A stretch of 64,000 bases of DNA from CG1-02-35-72 sp045046885 (GCA_045046885.1 JASFYX010000029.1:1-64000), one strand, 5' to 3'; numbered from the stretch's first letter, positions 42,802 to 53,019 are shown. Made by a program: numbers and translations. The notes: generated by a model from the letters alone, not told the origin.

Positions 42802-43884
42802 TTAGTTGCTAAGTTCGAGTAACTTTTTGGCAGCCATAAAGGGTGTGGTCTTTTGTTTGTTAACGGCATCTAATTGTTTATTGAAAGCTTCTTTAACTTT
42901 AGGATGGTTTTCAAAATTTTGAAGGAGTTGCTGTTTAATAGTGTTTTCTAGCCAAAATTTATTTTGTAATCGTCGGTTCGTCTCAAAAAAACCATTGTTT
43001 TTAGTCAGTTTTAAGTACGATGTAATGAGTTGCCATATGGCTTCAATACCCTTATTTTCTGTAGCACTACAGGTCAGTACTTTGGGTTGCCAATTATTTT
43101 CTTTGGCAGGATAGAGATGTAGTGCCCTGTCAAAATCAGTTTTAGCTAGATTAGCCGCTTTTACATTATCGCCATCGGCTTTATTTATAACTATGGCATC
43201 GGCCATTTCTATAATACCGCGTTTAATACCTTGTAACCCATCGCCGGCACCAGCTAATTTGAGTAATAAGAAAAAATCGACCATATTATGGACATTGGTT
43301 TCCGATTGTCCCACACCGACTGTTTCAACAATAATAATATCAAATCCGGCGGCTTCACACAGCAAAATACTTTCTCTTGTTGTTTTGGCAACGCCGCCTA
43401 AAGTATTACCGGAAGGTGAGGGGCGTATAAAAGCCATTTTATCTTTAACCAAATCTTCCATACGGGTTTTGTCGCCCAAAATACTGCCTTTGTTTACAGA
43501 ACTACTGGGGTCTATGGCTAAAACAGCAACGCTCTTACCTAGAGATGTTAAGTGTTTGCCAAAGACTTCAATAAACGAACTTTTACCTACGCCGGGAACC
43601 CCAGTAATACCTATTCTAACCGCTTTATTGGCAAAGGGCAAACACGCTTCTAATAGTTTGACAGCTTTTGTTTGGTGTTTAGGATTTTGACTTTCAATTA
43701 AGGTAATAGCCCGACTTAAATAGCTTATATCTCCTTTAGTAATATGTTTAACAAAACTATTTACATCGGGGCGTTTAGGTTTATTTAATCTCATTTTTTG
43801 TGTAGAATTTTGCCTGATATTGTCAGGTTTAATCACACCTTTCTTGGTAGATAACGCGCTATTATTTTTATTTTTTAAAGTCAT
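42802..43884 (-). CDS. meaB: Methylmalonyl-CoA mutase-associated GTPase MeaB
   Basis: A 360-residue G3E-type GTPase that gates cobalamin loading and protects methylmalonyl-CoA mutase. The P-loop is GVPGVGKSSFIE, switch regions are LAIDPSSS and IIVETVGVGQSE, and the guanine-specificity motif is VINKADGDN. The first ~31 residues are unlike relatives; an internal ATG before RLNKPKRPDV would give the usual ~330-residue length. The mutase genes are not in the window, but mce is. Confidence 0.93.
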   Translation of the reverse strand: MTLKNKNNSALSTKKGVIKPDNIRQNSTQKMRLNKPKRPDVNSFVKHITKGDISYLSRAITLIESQNPKHQTKAVKLLEACLPFANKAVRIGITGVPGVGKSSFIEVFGKHLTSLGKSVAVLAIDPSSSVNKGSILGDKTRMEDLVKDKMAFIRPSPSGNTLGGVAKTTRESILLCEAAGFDIIIVETVGVGQSETNVHNMVDFFLLLKLAGAGDGLQGIKRGIIEMADAIVINKADGDNVKAANLAKTDFDRALHLYPAKENNWQPKVLTCSATENKGIEAIWQLITSYLKLTKNNGFFETNRRLQNKFWLENTIKQQLLQNFENHPKVKEAFNKQLDAVNKQKTTPFMAAKKLLELSN

Positions 43885-43980
43885 TTTAAACTCAAAAAGT
43901 ATTTATTTTGGTAAAAATAATTAAAATTATGCAACAGCTTTACTTTTTTGTCGTATTAATAGTAGAGCCTTCTAAAAGAG

Positions 43981-44532
43981 ATGAATCGAAAAGTTGAAGA
44001 TGTACACCTTATTTTTTTGTGTAAGCAGCATAATGCCAAAGCACAAATGCAATTGTATGACAAGTATTGTGATGCGATGTTTAAAGTGGCTGTGCGTTAC
44101 GTAAACGACGCTTACATAGCCGAAGATATTATGCAGGAATCTTTTTTAAAAGCTTTTACAAAGATATCAGATTTTAATACCGCGAACACCTTTGGTGGTT
44201 GGCTTAAACGGATAGTCATTAATCAGGCTCTAGATTGGTTAAAAGAAAAAAAACTAAATCAGGAAAGTTTTAACGAATCTCATTTTAAAATAATTGAACA
44301 CAAAGAAAAAGACATGCTTATTGATATAAATGAATCGGTTGAGGCTATTTACAAGGCTATAAATAAACTGCCGGAGCAGTTTAAATTAGTATTAAAATTA
44401 TTTTTATTAGAAGGTTATGATCACAATGAAATTTCATCGATTTTAAATATTACAAATGTGGCTTCAAGAACGATTTTACATCGTGGTAAACAAAAATTAT
44501 TAGCACAATTAAAAGAGAAAAGATATGCTTGA
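43981..44532 (+). CDS. ECF-type RNA polymerase sigma factor
   Basis: A 183-residue sigma-70 family factor with only regions 2 and 4. Region 2 includes YVNDAYIAEDIMQESFLKAF, and the RNA polymerase-contacting helix is followed by GGWLKRIVINQALDWL. Region 4 has LPEQFKLVLKLFLLEGYDHNEISSILN. Such factors are held by an anti-sigma partner until an envelope signal arrives. The next gene overlaps by eight bases and encodes a single-pass protein that fits that partner role. Confidence 0.92.
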   Translation: MNRKVEDVHLIFLCKQHNAKAQMQLYDKYCDAMFKVAVRYVNDAYIAEDIMQESFLKAFTKISDFNTANTFGGWLKRIVINQALDWLKEKKLNQESFNESHFKIIEHKEKDMLIDINESVEAIYKAINKLPEQFKLVLKLFLLEGYDHNEISSILNITNVASRTILHRGKQKLLAQLKEKRYA

Positions 44533-45067
44533 ATTGAGAAATAAAATGCAAGAAAGTAGTTTTGAAACACGGCAAAAATTATCCCAAAATCATAGAGATA
44601 GATTTAAAGTTAAGCTAGAAAAAAAATTACACAAAAGATATCTTACAATTAGGCCATTATTTAAAGTTGCGGCCGTTATTTTAATACTTTTAAGTGCGGG
44701 GTATTTTATAAATGGAAGTTTTAAAAATACAAATCAAGTAGCAAAGAAGCCCACTTTAAGTATAAATGACTTGTCACCTGAATTGGGAAAAATAGAAAAC
44801 TACTATACAACAGCCATTAATTACGAGCTGGCTAATTTGCCGGAATCGGCAGACAAAGCAGTACTTATAAAATCATATCTAACAAAATTAGAAAAGTTAT
44901 CAAACCAATACAATAGGCTTAATGCGAAACTCTTAAAAGGAGATTTTAGTGAGAAGGTTATAAATAATTTAATCAACAATTTGCAAATGCGTTTGCAATT
45001 ATTATTAGAATTAAAATCAGAATTGAATAAAACAAAATCTATAGAAAATGAAAACAATATATTATAA
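44525..45067 (+). CDS. Putative anti-sigma factor, single-pass membrane protein
   Basis: A 180-residue protein with a charged cytoplasmic segment (about 1-45), one transmembrane helix (about 47-65, KVAAVILILLSAGYFI) and a helical periplasmic domain. No classical anti-sigma zinc motif is seen. Its role is inferred from the overlaps with the sigma gene upstream (8 bases) and the secreted-protein gene downstream (20 bases) and from its topology. Confidence 0.7.
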   Translation: MLELRNKMQESSFETRQKLSQNHRDRFKVKLEKKLHKRYLTIRPLFKVAAVILILLSAGYFINGSFKNTNQVAKKPTLSINDLSPELGKIENYYTTAINYELANLPESADKAVLIKSYLTKLEKLSNQYNRLNAKLLKGDFSEKVINNLINNLQMRLQLLLELKSELNKTKSIENENNIL

Positions 45068-46016
45068 ATTAATAGTTTTAAACCTTCTTTTTATAGGGGG
45101 GATACAATTAATAACGGCACAAACATTTGAAAAAAAGTATCACGAAAACTTTAAGGTGAATAAAGATGTTGTGATAAGTATAAACACATATTATACAGAC
45201 GTTGTTATTGAAACGTGGAATAGAAATACAGTAGATGTGAGTGCCACAATTACTGTAGCGGGTAAAGATATAAAACAAGAAGATGCTGATAAATATTTTA
45301 AAAATTGGCAATTTGAAGCTTTAGGAAATCATCAAAAGGTTTCTATAAAAGGAGAAAACTCACACTTCTATGCCTATTTAAACAGAGTAACTGATAGAAT
45401 TCCGATTCCAGAAATGCCACCAATGCCTGAAATACCCGAGATGCCGGAATTGGCAGTAATGCCAGAATTATCAATCAAAAATTTAGATATTTTAGATTCG
45501 TTTAAAGTTGTTGCACCGCGAATTTTAGATTCCTTTAAAATAGTTGCTCCTCGAATGTTAGATTCTTTGTTAGCAAATACACCACGTATGCTAAAAGCTC
45601 TAGGAAATATAAAATTAGATTCCTTAAATTTTGATTTTGATGCTTACAAAAAAGATAGTAGTTATTTAGAAAAATGGCAAAAAAAAGCGCGCAAAAAACA
45701 TCATTTAACCTATTTTCAAAGAACTTTAATAGATACATCAAAACGTAAGCAAGATTTTGAGACATTAAAAAAGGATTTAGAAAAGGCCAAAGTAGCCGTG
45801 GCTAAACAAAGAAAAGAATATGTTTTACAACGTAAAGAATTGCTTAAAAATCAGACAAAAATGAGATTGAAACAACGCGATGCCGCCAAAAAAATAAGAG
45901 CTGTTTTGGTAAAACGCAATAGGATAAAACTCAAAAAGACTATTTATATAAAAGCGCCAAAAGGAGCTAAGTTTAATATGAAAGTAAGTTATGGATCGGT
46001 TAAATTTCCTAAATAA
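45048..46016 (+). CDS. Secreted protein with proline-rich and LDSF repeats, sigma-module member
   Basis: A 322-residue protein with a signal peptide ending near ITAQ. Residues about 26-100 resemble the start of a DUF4097-type beta-helical protein (VVISINTYYTDVVIETWNRN). Then comes a proline/methionine run (119-140, repeated PEMP/PEIP units) and three tandem 11-residue repeats at 148-180 (ILDSFKVVAPR, ILDSFKIVAPR, MLDSLLANTPR). A basic coiled-coil region (about 230-295) leads to a final DUF4097-like strand IKAPKGAKFNMKVSYGSVKFP. I do not know its function. It is last in the sigma/anti-sigma operon. Confidence 0.75.
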   Translation: MKTIYYKLIVLNLLFIGGIQLITAQTFEKKYHENFKVNKDVVISINTYYTDVVIETWNRNTVDVSATITVAGKDIKQEDADKYFKNWQFEALGNHQKVSIKGENSHFYAYLNRVTDRIPIPEMPPMPEIPEMPELAVMPELSIKNLDILDSFKVVAPRILDSFKIVAPRMLDSLLANTPRMLKALGNIKLDSLNFDFDAYKKDSSYLEKWQKKARKKHHLTYFQRTLIDTSKRKQDFETLKKDLEKAKVAVAKQRKEYVLQRKELLKNQTKMRLKQRDAAKKIRAVLVKRNRIKLKKTIYIKAPKGAKFNMKVSYGSVKFPK

Positions 46017-46030
46017 ATTTTTTTAATATA

Positions 46031-46064
46031 AAAGAGGTGTTTAGAATTTATTAAACACCTCTTT
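46031..46064. terminator. Hairpin between the sigma operon and the dipeptide epimerase gene
   Basis: A perfect 13-base stem AAAGAGGTGTTTA / TAAACACCTCTTT with an 8-base loop between convergent genes. T-tracts are weak on both sides. Confidence 0.7.
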
Positions 46065-46084
46065 ATTAAATTAAAATTCTTGTT

Positions 46085-47110
46085 TTATGTTAATATTTGA
46101 TTTACTAAAGAAGCTCCGTTACCCGGAAGGTCTGAATATTTTACAACACCTTTTTCAATTTTCACCCCTTTTGCAACGTCATTTTTAAGGAGTAGAGCGC
46201 CGTCCATATCAACGTAATTTAAAAGTGGTAATAAATGGGCAATTGCAGAAATCCCTACAGTCGATTCTGTCATACAACCTACCATAGTCTTCATACCTAA
46301 TTTTCGTGCTTTTTCTAACATCCTTTTACCAGGCGTGAGGCCACCACATTTTGTGAGTTTGACATTAACGCCATGAAAATGATTAAAACATTTAGCTACG
46401 TCAGATTCTATAATACAACTTTCGTCGGCAATTATAGGGAGATATGAATTTAAAAATACTTTTTTAGCACCTTCTAAATCGTCAGCATTTAAAGGTTGTT
46501 CTATAAATTCTACACCCAGATTCTTGAGTTTTTTAGAATTCTCTATAGTTTCATCCACACCCCAACTGCAATTGGCATCAACTCTAAAAATGGCATTGGT
46601 ATGTTTTCGTAAGGCTGTAATGATGGCAATATCTTCTTTTGTGCCCAATTTTATTTTGTAAATAGGCCAAGGCAATTCTTTCATTTTAGAAATCATCTTG
46701 TCAATTGTATCTATACCAATAGTATAATTAGTCAGTGGATTATGAGTGGTATTAAGATGCCATAATTGGTATAATTTTACCCCTTTTTTACGGGCGTATA
46801 AATCATTAAAAGCTTCATCTAAAGCACACAAGGCAAACATATTTTCTTTTAAATAAGGATGGATTTTAGACCAAAATTCATCTGGAGTAACATTAGACAA
46901 TGATTCTATCAGTGATTTTATTTTATTAATATCGTCGGTCATTTTATCAACTGAAATATTGTAATACGGATTTGAAGTAGCTTCACCATAACCCGATAAA
47001 ATGCCATCTGATAATTCAACAATTAGGCTAGGCTGAATGTCATGTGATTTTCTTGAAATGGTAAAGGTGTGTTTTAACTGTAGATTAAAGGGATGAAAGG
47101 TTAATAGCAT
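46085..47110 (-). CDS. Dipeptide epimerase (enolase superfamily, L-Ala-D/L-Glu type)
   Basis: A 341-residue muconate lactonizing-type enolase superfamily enzyme. The KxK base motif is in IYKIKLGTKED, metal ligands are in FRVDANCSW, FIEQPL and ADESC, and the second base lysine lies in GVNVKLTKCGG. This pattern matches epimerases that act on L-Ala-D-Glu from recycled peptidoglycan. Specificity may be broader. It is a single gene next to the sigma module on the opposite strand. Confidence 0.85.
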   Translation of the reverse strand: MLLTFHPFNLQLKHTFTISRKSHDIQPSLIVELSDGILSGYGEATSNPYYNISVDKMTDDINKIKSLIESLSNVTPDEFWSKIHPYLKENMFALCALDEAFNDLYARKKGVKLYQLWHLNTTHNPLTNYTIGIDTIDKMISKMKELPWPIYKIKLGTKEDIAIITALRKHTNAIFRVDANCSWGVDETIENSKKLKNLGVEFIEQPLNADDLEGAKKVFLNSYLPIIADESCIIESDVAKCFNHFHGVNVKLTKCGGLTPGKRMLEKARKLGMKTMVGCMTESTVGISAIAHLLPLLNYVDMDGALLLKNDVAKGVKIEKGVVKYSDLPGNGASLVNQILT

Positions 47111-47260
47111 AATTAATTAAAGTAATATTATAATACAAATTAACAAAAATATATAGACATATTATCTTTCTGAATAGGTGTATCACGCTACTTTATATTA
47201 CATTTTTTAATAGTAATAAATTAAATTTTTCTACTTTAGAAACTTTACATCAATAGTTAG

Positions 47261-47268
47261 TATATTTG
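47261..47268 (+). promoter_or_regulatory. -7 element of cysS
   Basis: TATATTTG, exact TAnnTTTG, about 30 bases before the cysS ATG; no convincing -33 element. Confidence 0.5.
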
Positions 47269-47298
47269 AAGCTTTAAAGATTTAATTTTATTCGATAG

Positions 47299-48756
47299 AT
47301 GTCGCAGCTCAAAATATACAATTCACTTTCAAATTCTAAAGAAATATTTAAACCTATTCACAAAGGCCATTTAGGAATGTATGTTTGTGGGCCTACGGTT
47401 TACAGTAATGTGCACTTGGGTAATGTGCGGACTTTTATGTCGTTCGATATGATTTATCGTTATTTTAAACACTTGGGTTATAAAGTGCGTTATGTTAGAA
47501 ATATAACCGATGCAGGTCATTTAGAAGACGATTCTACCGAAGATAAAATTTCAAAAAAAGCACGACTTGAAAAGCTAGAGCCGATGGAAATTGTGCAACA
47601 ATACACAGTAGATTTCCATCATATTTTAGAAAAATTTAATTGTTTTTCGCCCAGTATAGAACCCACAGCTACAGGACATATAGTAGAACAAATTGAAGCC
47701 ATTAAAATTATTTTAGAAAAAGGTTTGGCCTATGAGGTTAACGGCTCGGTTTATTTTGACGTCAATAAATACAATGAGAAAAAGCATTACGGCATTCTAT
47801 CAGGTAGAAATCTAGAGGATATGATTTCTAATACCCGCGCTTTAGACGGGCAATCTGAAAAGAAAAATCCGCAAGATTTTGCACTGTGGAAAAAAGCGGC
47901 ACCACAACATATTATGCGTTGGCCGTCGCCTTGGAGTATTGGTTTTCCAGGGTGGCATTTAGAATGCTCGGTTATGAGTACCAAATATTTAGGTAATACT
48001 TATGATATTCACGGGGGCGGCATGGACTTAAAATTCCCACATCACGAATGTGAAATTGCCCAAGCCGAAGCTTGTAACGGCGTACCACACGTCAATTATT
48101 GGTTACACGCCAATATGTTGACTTTAAATGGTAAAAAAATGTCGAAATCTACGGGAAATAACATTTTGCCCGAAGAGATTTTTACAGGTACAAATCCGAT
48201 TTTAAAAAAGACTTTTACGCCTAGTGCTGTGCGCTTCTTTATGATGCAAGCTCATTATCGCAGTATTTTAGATTTATCAAATGACGCTTTAGAAGCATCA
48301 GAAAAAGGTTATAAACGCTTGATGGATGCTGTTAAAATTTTGATGGATATAAATCCGTCAGATAAATCAACATTCGATGTAGATTCTTGGAAAGAAAATT
48401 GCTATAAGGCAATGAATGACGATTTTAACACACCTATTCTCATTGCGCATTTATTCGACGCCGTTAAACAAATAAACCTGATAAAAGATGCTAAAGCTGG
48501 TTTAACTCAGGACGATTTGGATAATTTTAAAAATACTTTAAACGCCTTTGTTTTCGATATTTTGGGATTAAAAGACGATGCAGAAAATACGCGAACCAAA
48601 GTTTTAGACGATGTGGTTAAAATGCTTATCAAAATGAGAAATCAGGCAAGAGCTGATAAAAATTGGACTTTATCTGACGAAATTAGAGATGAGTTAGCCA
48701 GTTTAGGTGTTCAGTTAAAAGATGGTAAAGACGGTACAAGTTTTAGTTTAAACTAA
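47299..48756 (+). CDS. cysS: Cysteinyl-tRNA synthetase
   Basis: A 485-residue class I synthetase. The HIGH-type motif reads VHLGN after [11 protein letters not shown], the zinc ligands include the cysteine in WHLECSVM and the histidine in [10 protein letters not shown], and the KMSKS loop is [11 protein letters not shown]. The C-terminal anticodon-binding part is present and full length. yidD follows with no gap and the two are probably co-transcribed. Confidence 0.98.
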   Translation: MSQLKIYNSLSNSKEIFKPIHKGHLGMYVCGPTVYSNVHLGNVRTFMSFDMIYRYFKHLGYKVRYVRNITDAGHLEDDSTEDKISKKARLEKLEPMEIVQQYTVDFHHILEKFNCFSPSIEPTATGHIVEQIEAIKIILEKGLAYEVNGSVYFDVNKYNEKKHYGILSGRNLEDMISNTRALDGQSEKKNPQDFALWKKAAPQHIMRWPSPWSIGFPGWHLECSVMSTKYLGNTYDIHGGGMDLKFPHHECEIAQAEACNGVPHVNYWLHANMLTLNGKKMSKSTGNNILPEEIFTGTNPILKKTFTPSAVRFFMMQAHYRSILDLSNDALEASEKGYKRLMDAVKILMDINPSDKSTFDVDSWKENCYKAMNDDFNTPILIAHLFDAVKQINLIKDAKAGLTQDDLDNFKNTLNAFVFDILGLKDDAENTRTKVLDDVVKMLIKMRNQARADKNWTLSDEIRDELASLGVQLKDGKDGTSFSLN

Positions 48757-48978
48757 TTGAAAAAGATTTTAGCATATCCGTTTATATTGTTGGTAAAATT
48801 TTATCAAGCAGCCATATCACCCTATATACCTTCAAGTTGTCGTTATACACCAACTTGTTCGCACTATACTGTAGAGGCTTTACAAAAGCACGGCTTATTT
48901 AAAGGCGGTTGGCTGGCTATAAAACGTATCGGCAGTTGCCATCCTTGGGGAGGAAAAGGCTATGATCCGGTACCGTAA
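48757..48978 (+). CDS. yidD: Membrane protein insertion efficiency factor YidD
   Basis: A 73-residue YidD family protein thought to help membrane-protein insertion. The conserved part is [20 protein letters not shown], then [23 protein letters not shown] and GYDPVP at the end, with the three family cysteines. The start codon is TTG directly after the cysS stop; no in-frame ATG lies before the conserved region. This tight junction suggests coupled translation. Confidence 0.93.
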   Translation: MKKILAYPFILLVKFYQAAISPYIPSSCRYTPTCSHYTVEALQKHGLFKGGWLAIKRIGSCHPWGGKGYDPVP

Positions 48979-49073
48979 GTAAATTACAAGCACCAAAAAT
49001 TAAAAAACAAGCATCAAAAAGCAAATCACAATTAGATAAAAAAAATTAACTTTATCAACTTAAAAAAATAAAT

Positions 49074-49925
49074 ATGTTCGCATTTAGTATTGATTGGAAT
49101 CCGTCACCTATTTTATTTCACGTAGGCTCTTTTGCTATTCGTTATTACAGTTTGATGTTTGTAATAGCTTTTGTGTTAGGGTTGCAATTGATGAAGAAGA
49201 TGTATATAGCCGACAAAGTGCCTTTAGATAAACTCGATCCGTTGTTTATGTATGTGGTTTTAGCCACAATTTTAGGAGCGCGTTTGGGTCATGTGTTTTT
49301 TTACGATTGGGCTTATTTTCAAAATCATTTAACAGAAATCCTTCTTCCAATTAGACAAGAGCAAGGAAAAACAATGTTTTTTGGATTAATTAAAAATTAT
49401 ACTTTGACAGGTTTTAGAGGTTTAGCGAGTCATGGTGCTGCTGTCGGAATTATCTTATCACTCTACTATTACAGTAAAAAAGTTATAAACAAGCCTTTAC
49501 TATTTATTTTAGATAGAGTTGGCATTGTTGTAGCATTAGCTGGATTTTTTATTAGGATTGGTAATTTAATGAATTCTGAAATTATTGGCAAGCCCACACA
49601 TAGTAATTTCGGCTTTGTTTTTAAACGCTTAGGCGAAGACTTTCCGAGATATCCCACACAACTTTTTGAAGCTTTTTCTTACCTTGTAATTTTCTTTATT
49701 TTATGGAGAATATATTGGAAAACAGATAGAAAGAAACAATTAGGCTATTTATTTGGTGTCTTTTTTGCTTTGTTATGGACGGTGCGTTTTTTAATAGAAT
49801 TTTTAAAAGAACCTCAAGTAGAAGACAGAACCACTTGGCTGTTAAATACGGGGCAATGGTTGAGTATTCCACTTGTTTTAATAGGTTTATATTTTATTTT
49901 TAAAGCTTCTAAAAAACCAATTTAG
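49074..49925 (+). CDS. lgt: Prolipoprotein diacylglyceryl transferase
   Basis: A 283-residue Lgt, which adds diacylglycerol to the lipobox cysteine of prolipoproteins at the inner membrane. The motif FRGLASHGAAVGI carries the essential histidine region, and RIGNLMNSEIIGKPT is the Lgt signature. About seven transmembrane helices cover the protein. Many lipoproteins in this window (GldD, GldI, the isomerase fusion, PhoD-like) depend on this step. Confidence 0.95.
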   Translation: MFAFSIDWNPSPILFHVGSFAIRYYSLMFVIAFVLGLQLMKKMYIADKVPLDKLDPLFMYVVLATILGARLGHVFFYDWAYFQNHLTEILLPIRQEQGKTMFFGLIKNYTLTGFRGLASHGAAVGIILSLYYYSKKVINKPLLFILDRVGIVVALAGFFIRIGNLMNSEIIGKPTHSNFGFVFKRLGEDFPRYPTQLFEAFSYLVIFFILWRIYWKTDRKKQLGYLFGVFFALLWTVRFLIEFLKEPQVEDRTTWLLNTGQWLSIPLVLIGLYFIFKASKKPI

Positions 49926-49982
49926 TATTTGTAACTTTTATTACATTAGTTAATAAATATTCTTAATAACTCAAGATTTTTA

Positions 49983-50011
49983 TTGAAAGTATAAATTAAT
50001 TGTTATGTTTG
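49983..50011 (+). promoter_or_regulatory. Promoter of the TonB-dependent receptor gene
   Basis: TTG (49983-49985), 18-base spacer, TATGTTTG (50004-50011) followed by CATAA. Good fit to the Bacteroidota consensus, with a leader of about 45 bases. Confidence 0.75.
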
Positions 50012-50062
50012 CATAATTAATTTAACAAATCATTAACAATTTAATCATTAAATTTTATTTTT

Positions 50063-52954
50063 ATGAAAGCAAAATTTTACTCATTCCTTTTTGCTATTTT
50101 ATTGACTATGCCTATTTTAGCACAGTCTGGTAAAGTAAGCGGAACTGTTGTAGATACCGAAGGTCAACCAATCCCTGGTGTATCGGTTATTGTAAAAGGT
50201 ACCTCTAATGGTACTTCAACAGATTTTGACGGAAAGTATTCCGTAAACGCAGCTTCAGACGCTACTTTAGTATTTTCTTATGTAGGCTACGAAACTGCAA
50301 ACGTTAAAGTTAACGGTAGATCTACTGTAAACGTAACCTTGCAATCTGGTGTTGCCTTAGACGAAGTAGTTGTAATTGGCTCACGTAACAAAAACAGAAC
50401 AGTAACAGATTCACCTGTTCCTGTAGACATTATTGATGTTAAAGCATTGGTGGCAGACAGCCCACAAACAAGTTTAAATCAAATGTTAAATTATGTAGCA
50501 CCTTCTTTTACCTCAAACACACAAACTATTTCTGATGGTACTGACCATATAGATCCTGCTTCTTTAAGAGGTTTAGGGCCAGATCAAGTTTTGGTTTTAA
50601 TTAATGGTAAACGTCGTCATACATCTTCTTTAGTAAATGTTAACGGTACATTTGGTCGTGGTTCTGTTGGAACAGATTTAAATGCAATCCCTACAGCAGC
50701 TATAGAACGTATAGAAGTGCTTCGTGATGGCGCTGCTTCTCAATATGGCTCTGATGCCATTGCGGGTGTTATAAACATCGTAATGAAAAAAACGACTAAC
50801 ACTGTTTTAGTTACAACTAATTCAGGTGCATATGCTTCTAAAAACTCAGGTGGATGGCATCAAGGTGGTACTGATGGTGAAACCAATGGTGTAAGTATTA
50901 ACTATGGTTTACCTATAGGAGATAAAGGCGGATTTATAAATCTTACAGGTATGTTTGATTCTAGAAACAGAACAAATAGAATGATAGAATGGGAAGGAAA
51001 AATTTTCCAAGGCTACAATGCCGTAGAAAGACTTGCCGATAATGCTGGTTACGATTTATCTAAATTATTATTGCCAGCAAATATGGCCGATGTACAAAAT
51101 TTTGCACAACAAGTACCTTTTTTCTCTACAGGATTAAAATCTGATATAGCTGCCGCAACTGATATAGGTACATTGCGTTCATTGTTAAGTGGTGATATCA
51201 CTACTGACGAACTTGCAGCTAGAGGTTTGCAAAGAAAAGATTTCAATATGAAAGTTGGTCAATCTGCTTTAAGAAGTGCTAAAGCTTTCTTTAATATGGA
51301 ATTACCAACTGGAGAAGAAGGAACTATTTATGCTTTTGGTGGTGTGAGTTATAGAAATGGTGATGCAGCTGGTTTTTACAGACTGCCTTACCAAAGTCGT
51401 GCTTATACACCTGCTTATATTAACGGATTTTTACCAGAAATACATTCAAATGTTATAGATAAATCTATCGCTGCTGGTATTCGTGGTAAAATAGGCGATT
51501 GGGATGTTGACTTTAGTCAAACTTGGGGACAAAATAGTTTCGGATATAATATCCAAAACACTTCAAATGCAACATTACAAAATGCAACCCCATTTGAATT
51601 CAATGCTGGTGGATTTGCATTCACACAAACAACTACAAACTTCGATATGTCTAAATATTATGAAGACGAAATGGAAGGCTTAAACGTGGCTTTTGGAGCA
51701 GAATACAGATTAGAAAATTATGAAATATTTGCAGGAGAAGAAGGTTCTTATGCCAAATATGACACAAAAGGAAATCCTATAACATCTCCTGATGCAGACC
51801 CTGCTTTAACTGTTCGCGATTTTTATGGCAATGCCAGACCTGGTGGCTCACAAGTATTCCCTGGATTTAGCCCAGCAAATCAATTGAGTAAATACAGAAG
51901 TAGTTTTGCTACTTATGCTGATGTTGAAGCTCAATTTACAGAGTCATTTTTATTGACAGGTGCTGTCCGTTATGAAAATTACAGTGACTTTGGAGAAACC
52001 ACTACTTTTAAATTAGCCACTCAAATTAAAGCTTCAGATAACTTCTCTTTTAGAAGTTCATTTAATACAGGTTTTAGAGCCCCCTCTTTACACCAGTTAA
52101 ACTTTAACAGTACGTCAACCATATTTGTTGATGGTATTCCAACTGAAGTAGGCACGTTCTCTAATGACAGTCGTGCTGCTAAATTATTAGGTATCCCTAA
52201 ATTAAAACAAGAAGAATCAACTAGTTTTAGTGTTGGATTTACAGGTAAAATGCCAGATGCCAATATTAAATTTACAGTTGATGCTTATACAATTAAAATA
52301 AACGATCGTATCGTTTATACAGGTCAATTTAAAGGGCCAGGTACGGATACAGAATTAGACCGCCTTTTAGCACAAGCCAATGCAGGTTCTGCTACATTCT
52401 TTGCTAATGCTATTGATACCAGGAGTACAGGTTTAGATATTGTTATTACACATAATGGTAATTTAGGTGCTGGTAAATTAAGAACAGATTTATCGGCTAC
52501 TTTTTCTAAAACAGAACAAGTAGGTGGTGTTAAAGCCTCAAAAGTTTTAAAAGATGCAGGTTTAACAGATACTTATTTCGATAAAACGAGTCGTATTTAT
52601 TTAGAAAAAGCGGTACCAAGAGCTAAAGCTAATTTAACTTTTAACTATACTAAAGATAAATTTAATGTGATGTTTAGAAACGTGTATTTTGGCCCTGTAA
52701 CAGAGGCTACAAATACTGTTGCCAACCAACAAGAATTTAGTTCTAAGGTTGTAACCGATTTAACATTTGGTTATAAATTATCTGACAACACTAAATTTTC
52801 TTTTGGTGCCAGTAACTTATTAGATGTTTATCCAGATGAAGCAATTGAAGCCAATCGTAGTGGAGGTCGTTTTAATTATTCAAGACGTTCTCAACAATTT
52901 GGTGCAAATGGTCGTTTTATCTTTGCTAGATTGTCTTTTACTTTAAAACAATAG
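50063..52954 (+). CDS. TonB-dependent outer-membrane receptor
   Basis: A 963-residue TonB-dependent receptor with a signal peptide (ending AILAQ). An N-terminal carboxypeptidase-regulatory-like domain follows (about 22-100, GTVVDTEGQPIPGVSVIVKG, FSYVGYETANVKV). The plug starts near DEVVVIGSRNKNRTVTDSPVPVD, with VLVLINGKRRHTSSLVN, and the 22-strand barrel runs to the aromatic-containing end FIFARLSFTLKQ. No SusD-like lipoprotein gene is adjacent, so a SusCD pair is unlikely. The substrate is not predictable. It has a good promoter and a strong terminator. Confidence 0.94.
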   Translation: MKAKFYSFLFAILLTMPILAQSGKVSGTVVDTEGQPIPGVSVIVKGTSNGTSTDFDGKYSVNAASDATLVFSYVGYETANVKVNGRSTVNVTLQSGVALDEVVVIGSRNKNRTVTDSPVPVDIIDVKALVADSPQTSLNQMLNYVAPSFTSNTQTISDGTDHIDPASLRGLGPDQVLVLINGKRRHTSSLVNVNGTFGRGSVGTDLNAIPTAAIERIEVLRDGAASQYGSDAIAGVINIVMKKTTNTVLVTTNSGAYASKNSGGWHQGGTDGETNGVSINYGLPIGDKGGFINLTGMFDSRNRTNRMIEWEGKIFQGYNAVERLADNAGYDLSKLLLPANMADVQNFAQQVPFFSTGLKSDIAAATDIGTLRSLLSGDITTDELAARGLQRKDFNMKVGQSALRSAKAFFNMELPTGEEGTIYAFGGVSYRNGDAAGFYRLPYQSRAYTPAYINGFLPEIHSNVIDKSIAAGIRGKIGDWDVDFSQTWGQNSFGYNIQNTSNATLQNATPFEFNAGGFAFTQTTTNFDMSKYYEDEMEGLNVAFGAEYRLENYEIFAGEEGSYAKYDTKGNPITSPDADPALTVRDFYGNARPGGSQVFPGFSPANQLSKYRSSFATYADVEAQFTESFLLTGAVRYENYSDFGETTTFKLATQIKASDNFSFRSSFNTGFRAPSLHQLNFNSTSTIFVDGIPTEVGTFSNDSRAAKLLGIPKLKQEESTSFSVGFTGKMPDANIKFTVDAYTIKINDRIVYTGQFKGPGTDTELDRLLAQANAGSATFFANAIDTRSTGLDIVITHNGNLGAGKLRTDLSATFSKTEQVGGVKASKVLKDAGLTDTYFDKTSRIYLEKAVPRAKANLTFNYTKDKFNVMFRNVYFGPVTEATNTVANQQEFSSKVVTDLTFGYKLSDNTKFSFGASNLLDVYPDEAIEANRSGGRFNYSRRSQQFGANGRFIFARLSFTLKQ

Positions 52955-52981
52955 TAAAAATACATTTAAATAATAAATGAT

Positions 52982-53019
52982 AAAACTGCTCATATTTTTA
53001 AATATGAGCAGTTTTTTTT
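52982..53019 (+). terminator. Terminator of the TonB receptor gene
   Basis: A perfect 16-base stem AAAACTGCTCATATTT / AAATATGAGCAGTTTT with a 2-base loop, followed by TTTT. Confidence 0.92.

Noticed and set aside
43193..43690. 165-codon open frame antisense to meaB
   Set aside because: It lies wholly within meaB and its composition follows the complementary codons; no recognisable domain.
50063..52954. SusC half of a polysaccharide utilisation locus
   Set aside because: No SusD-like lipoprotein or carbohydrate-active enzyme genes are adjacent.
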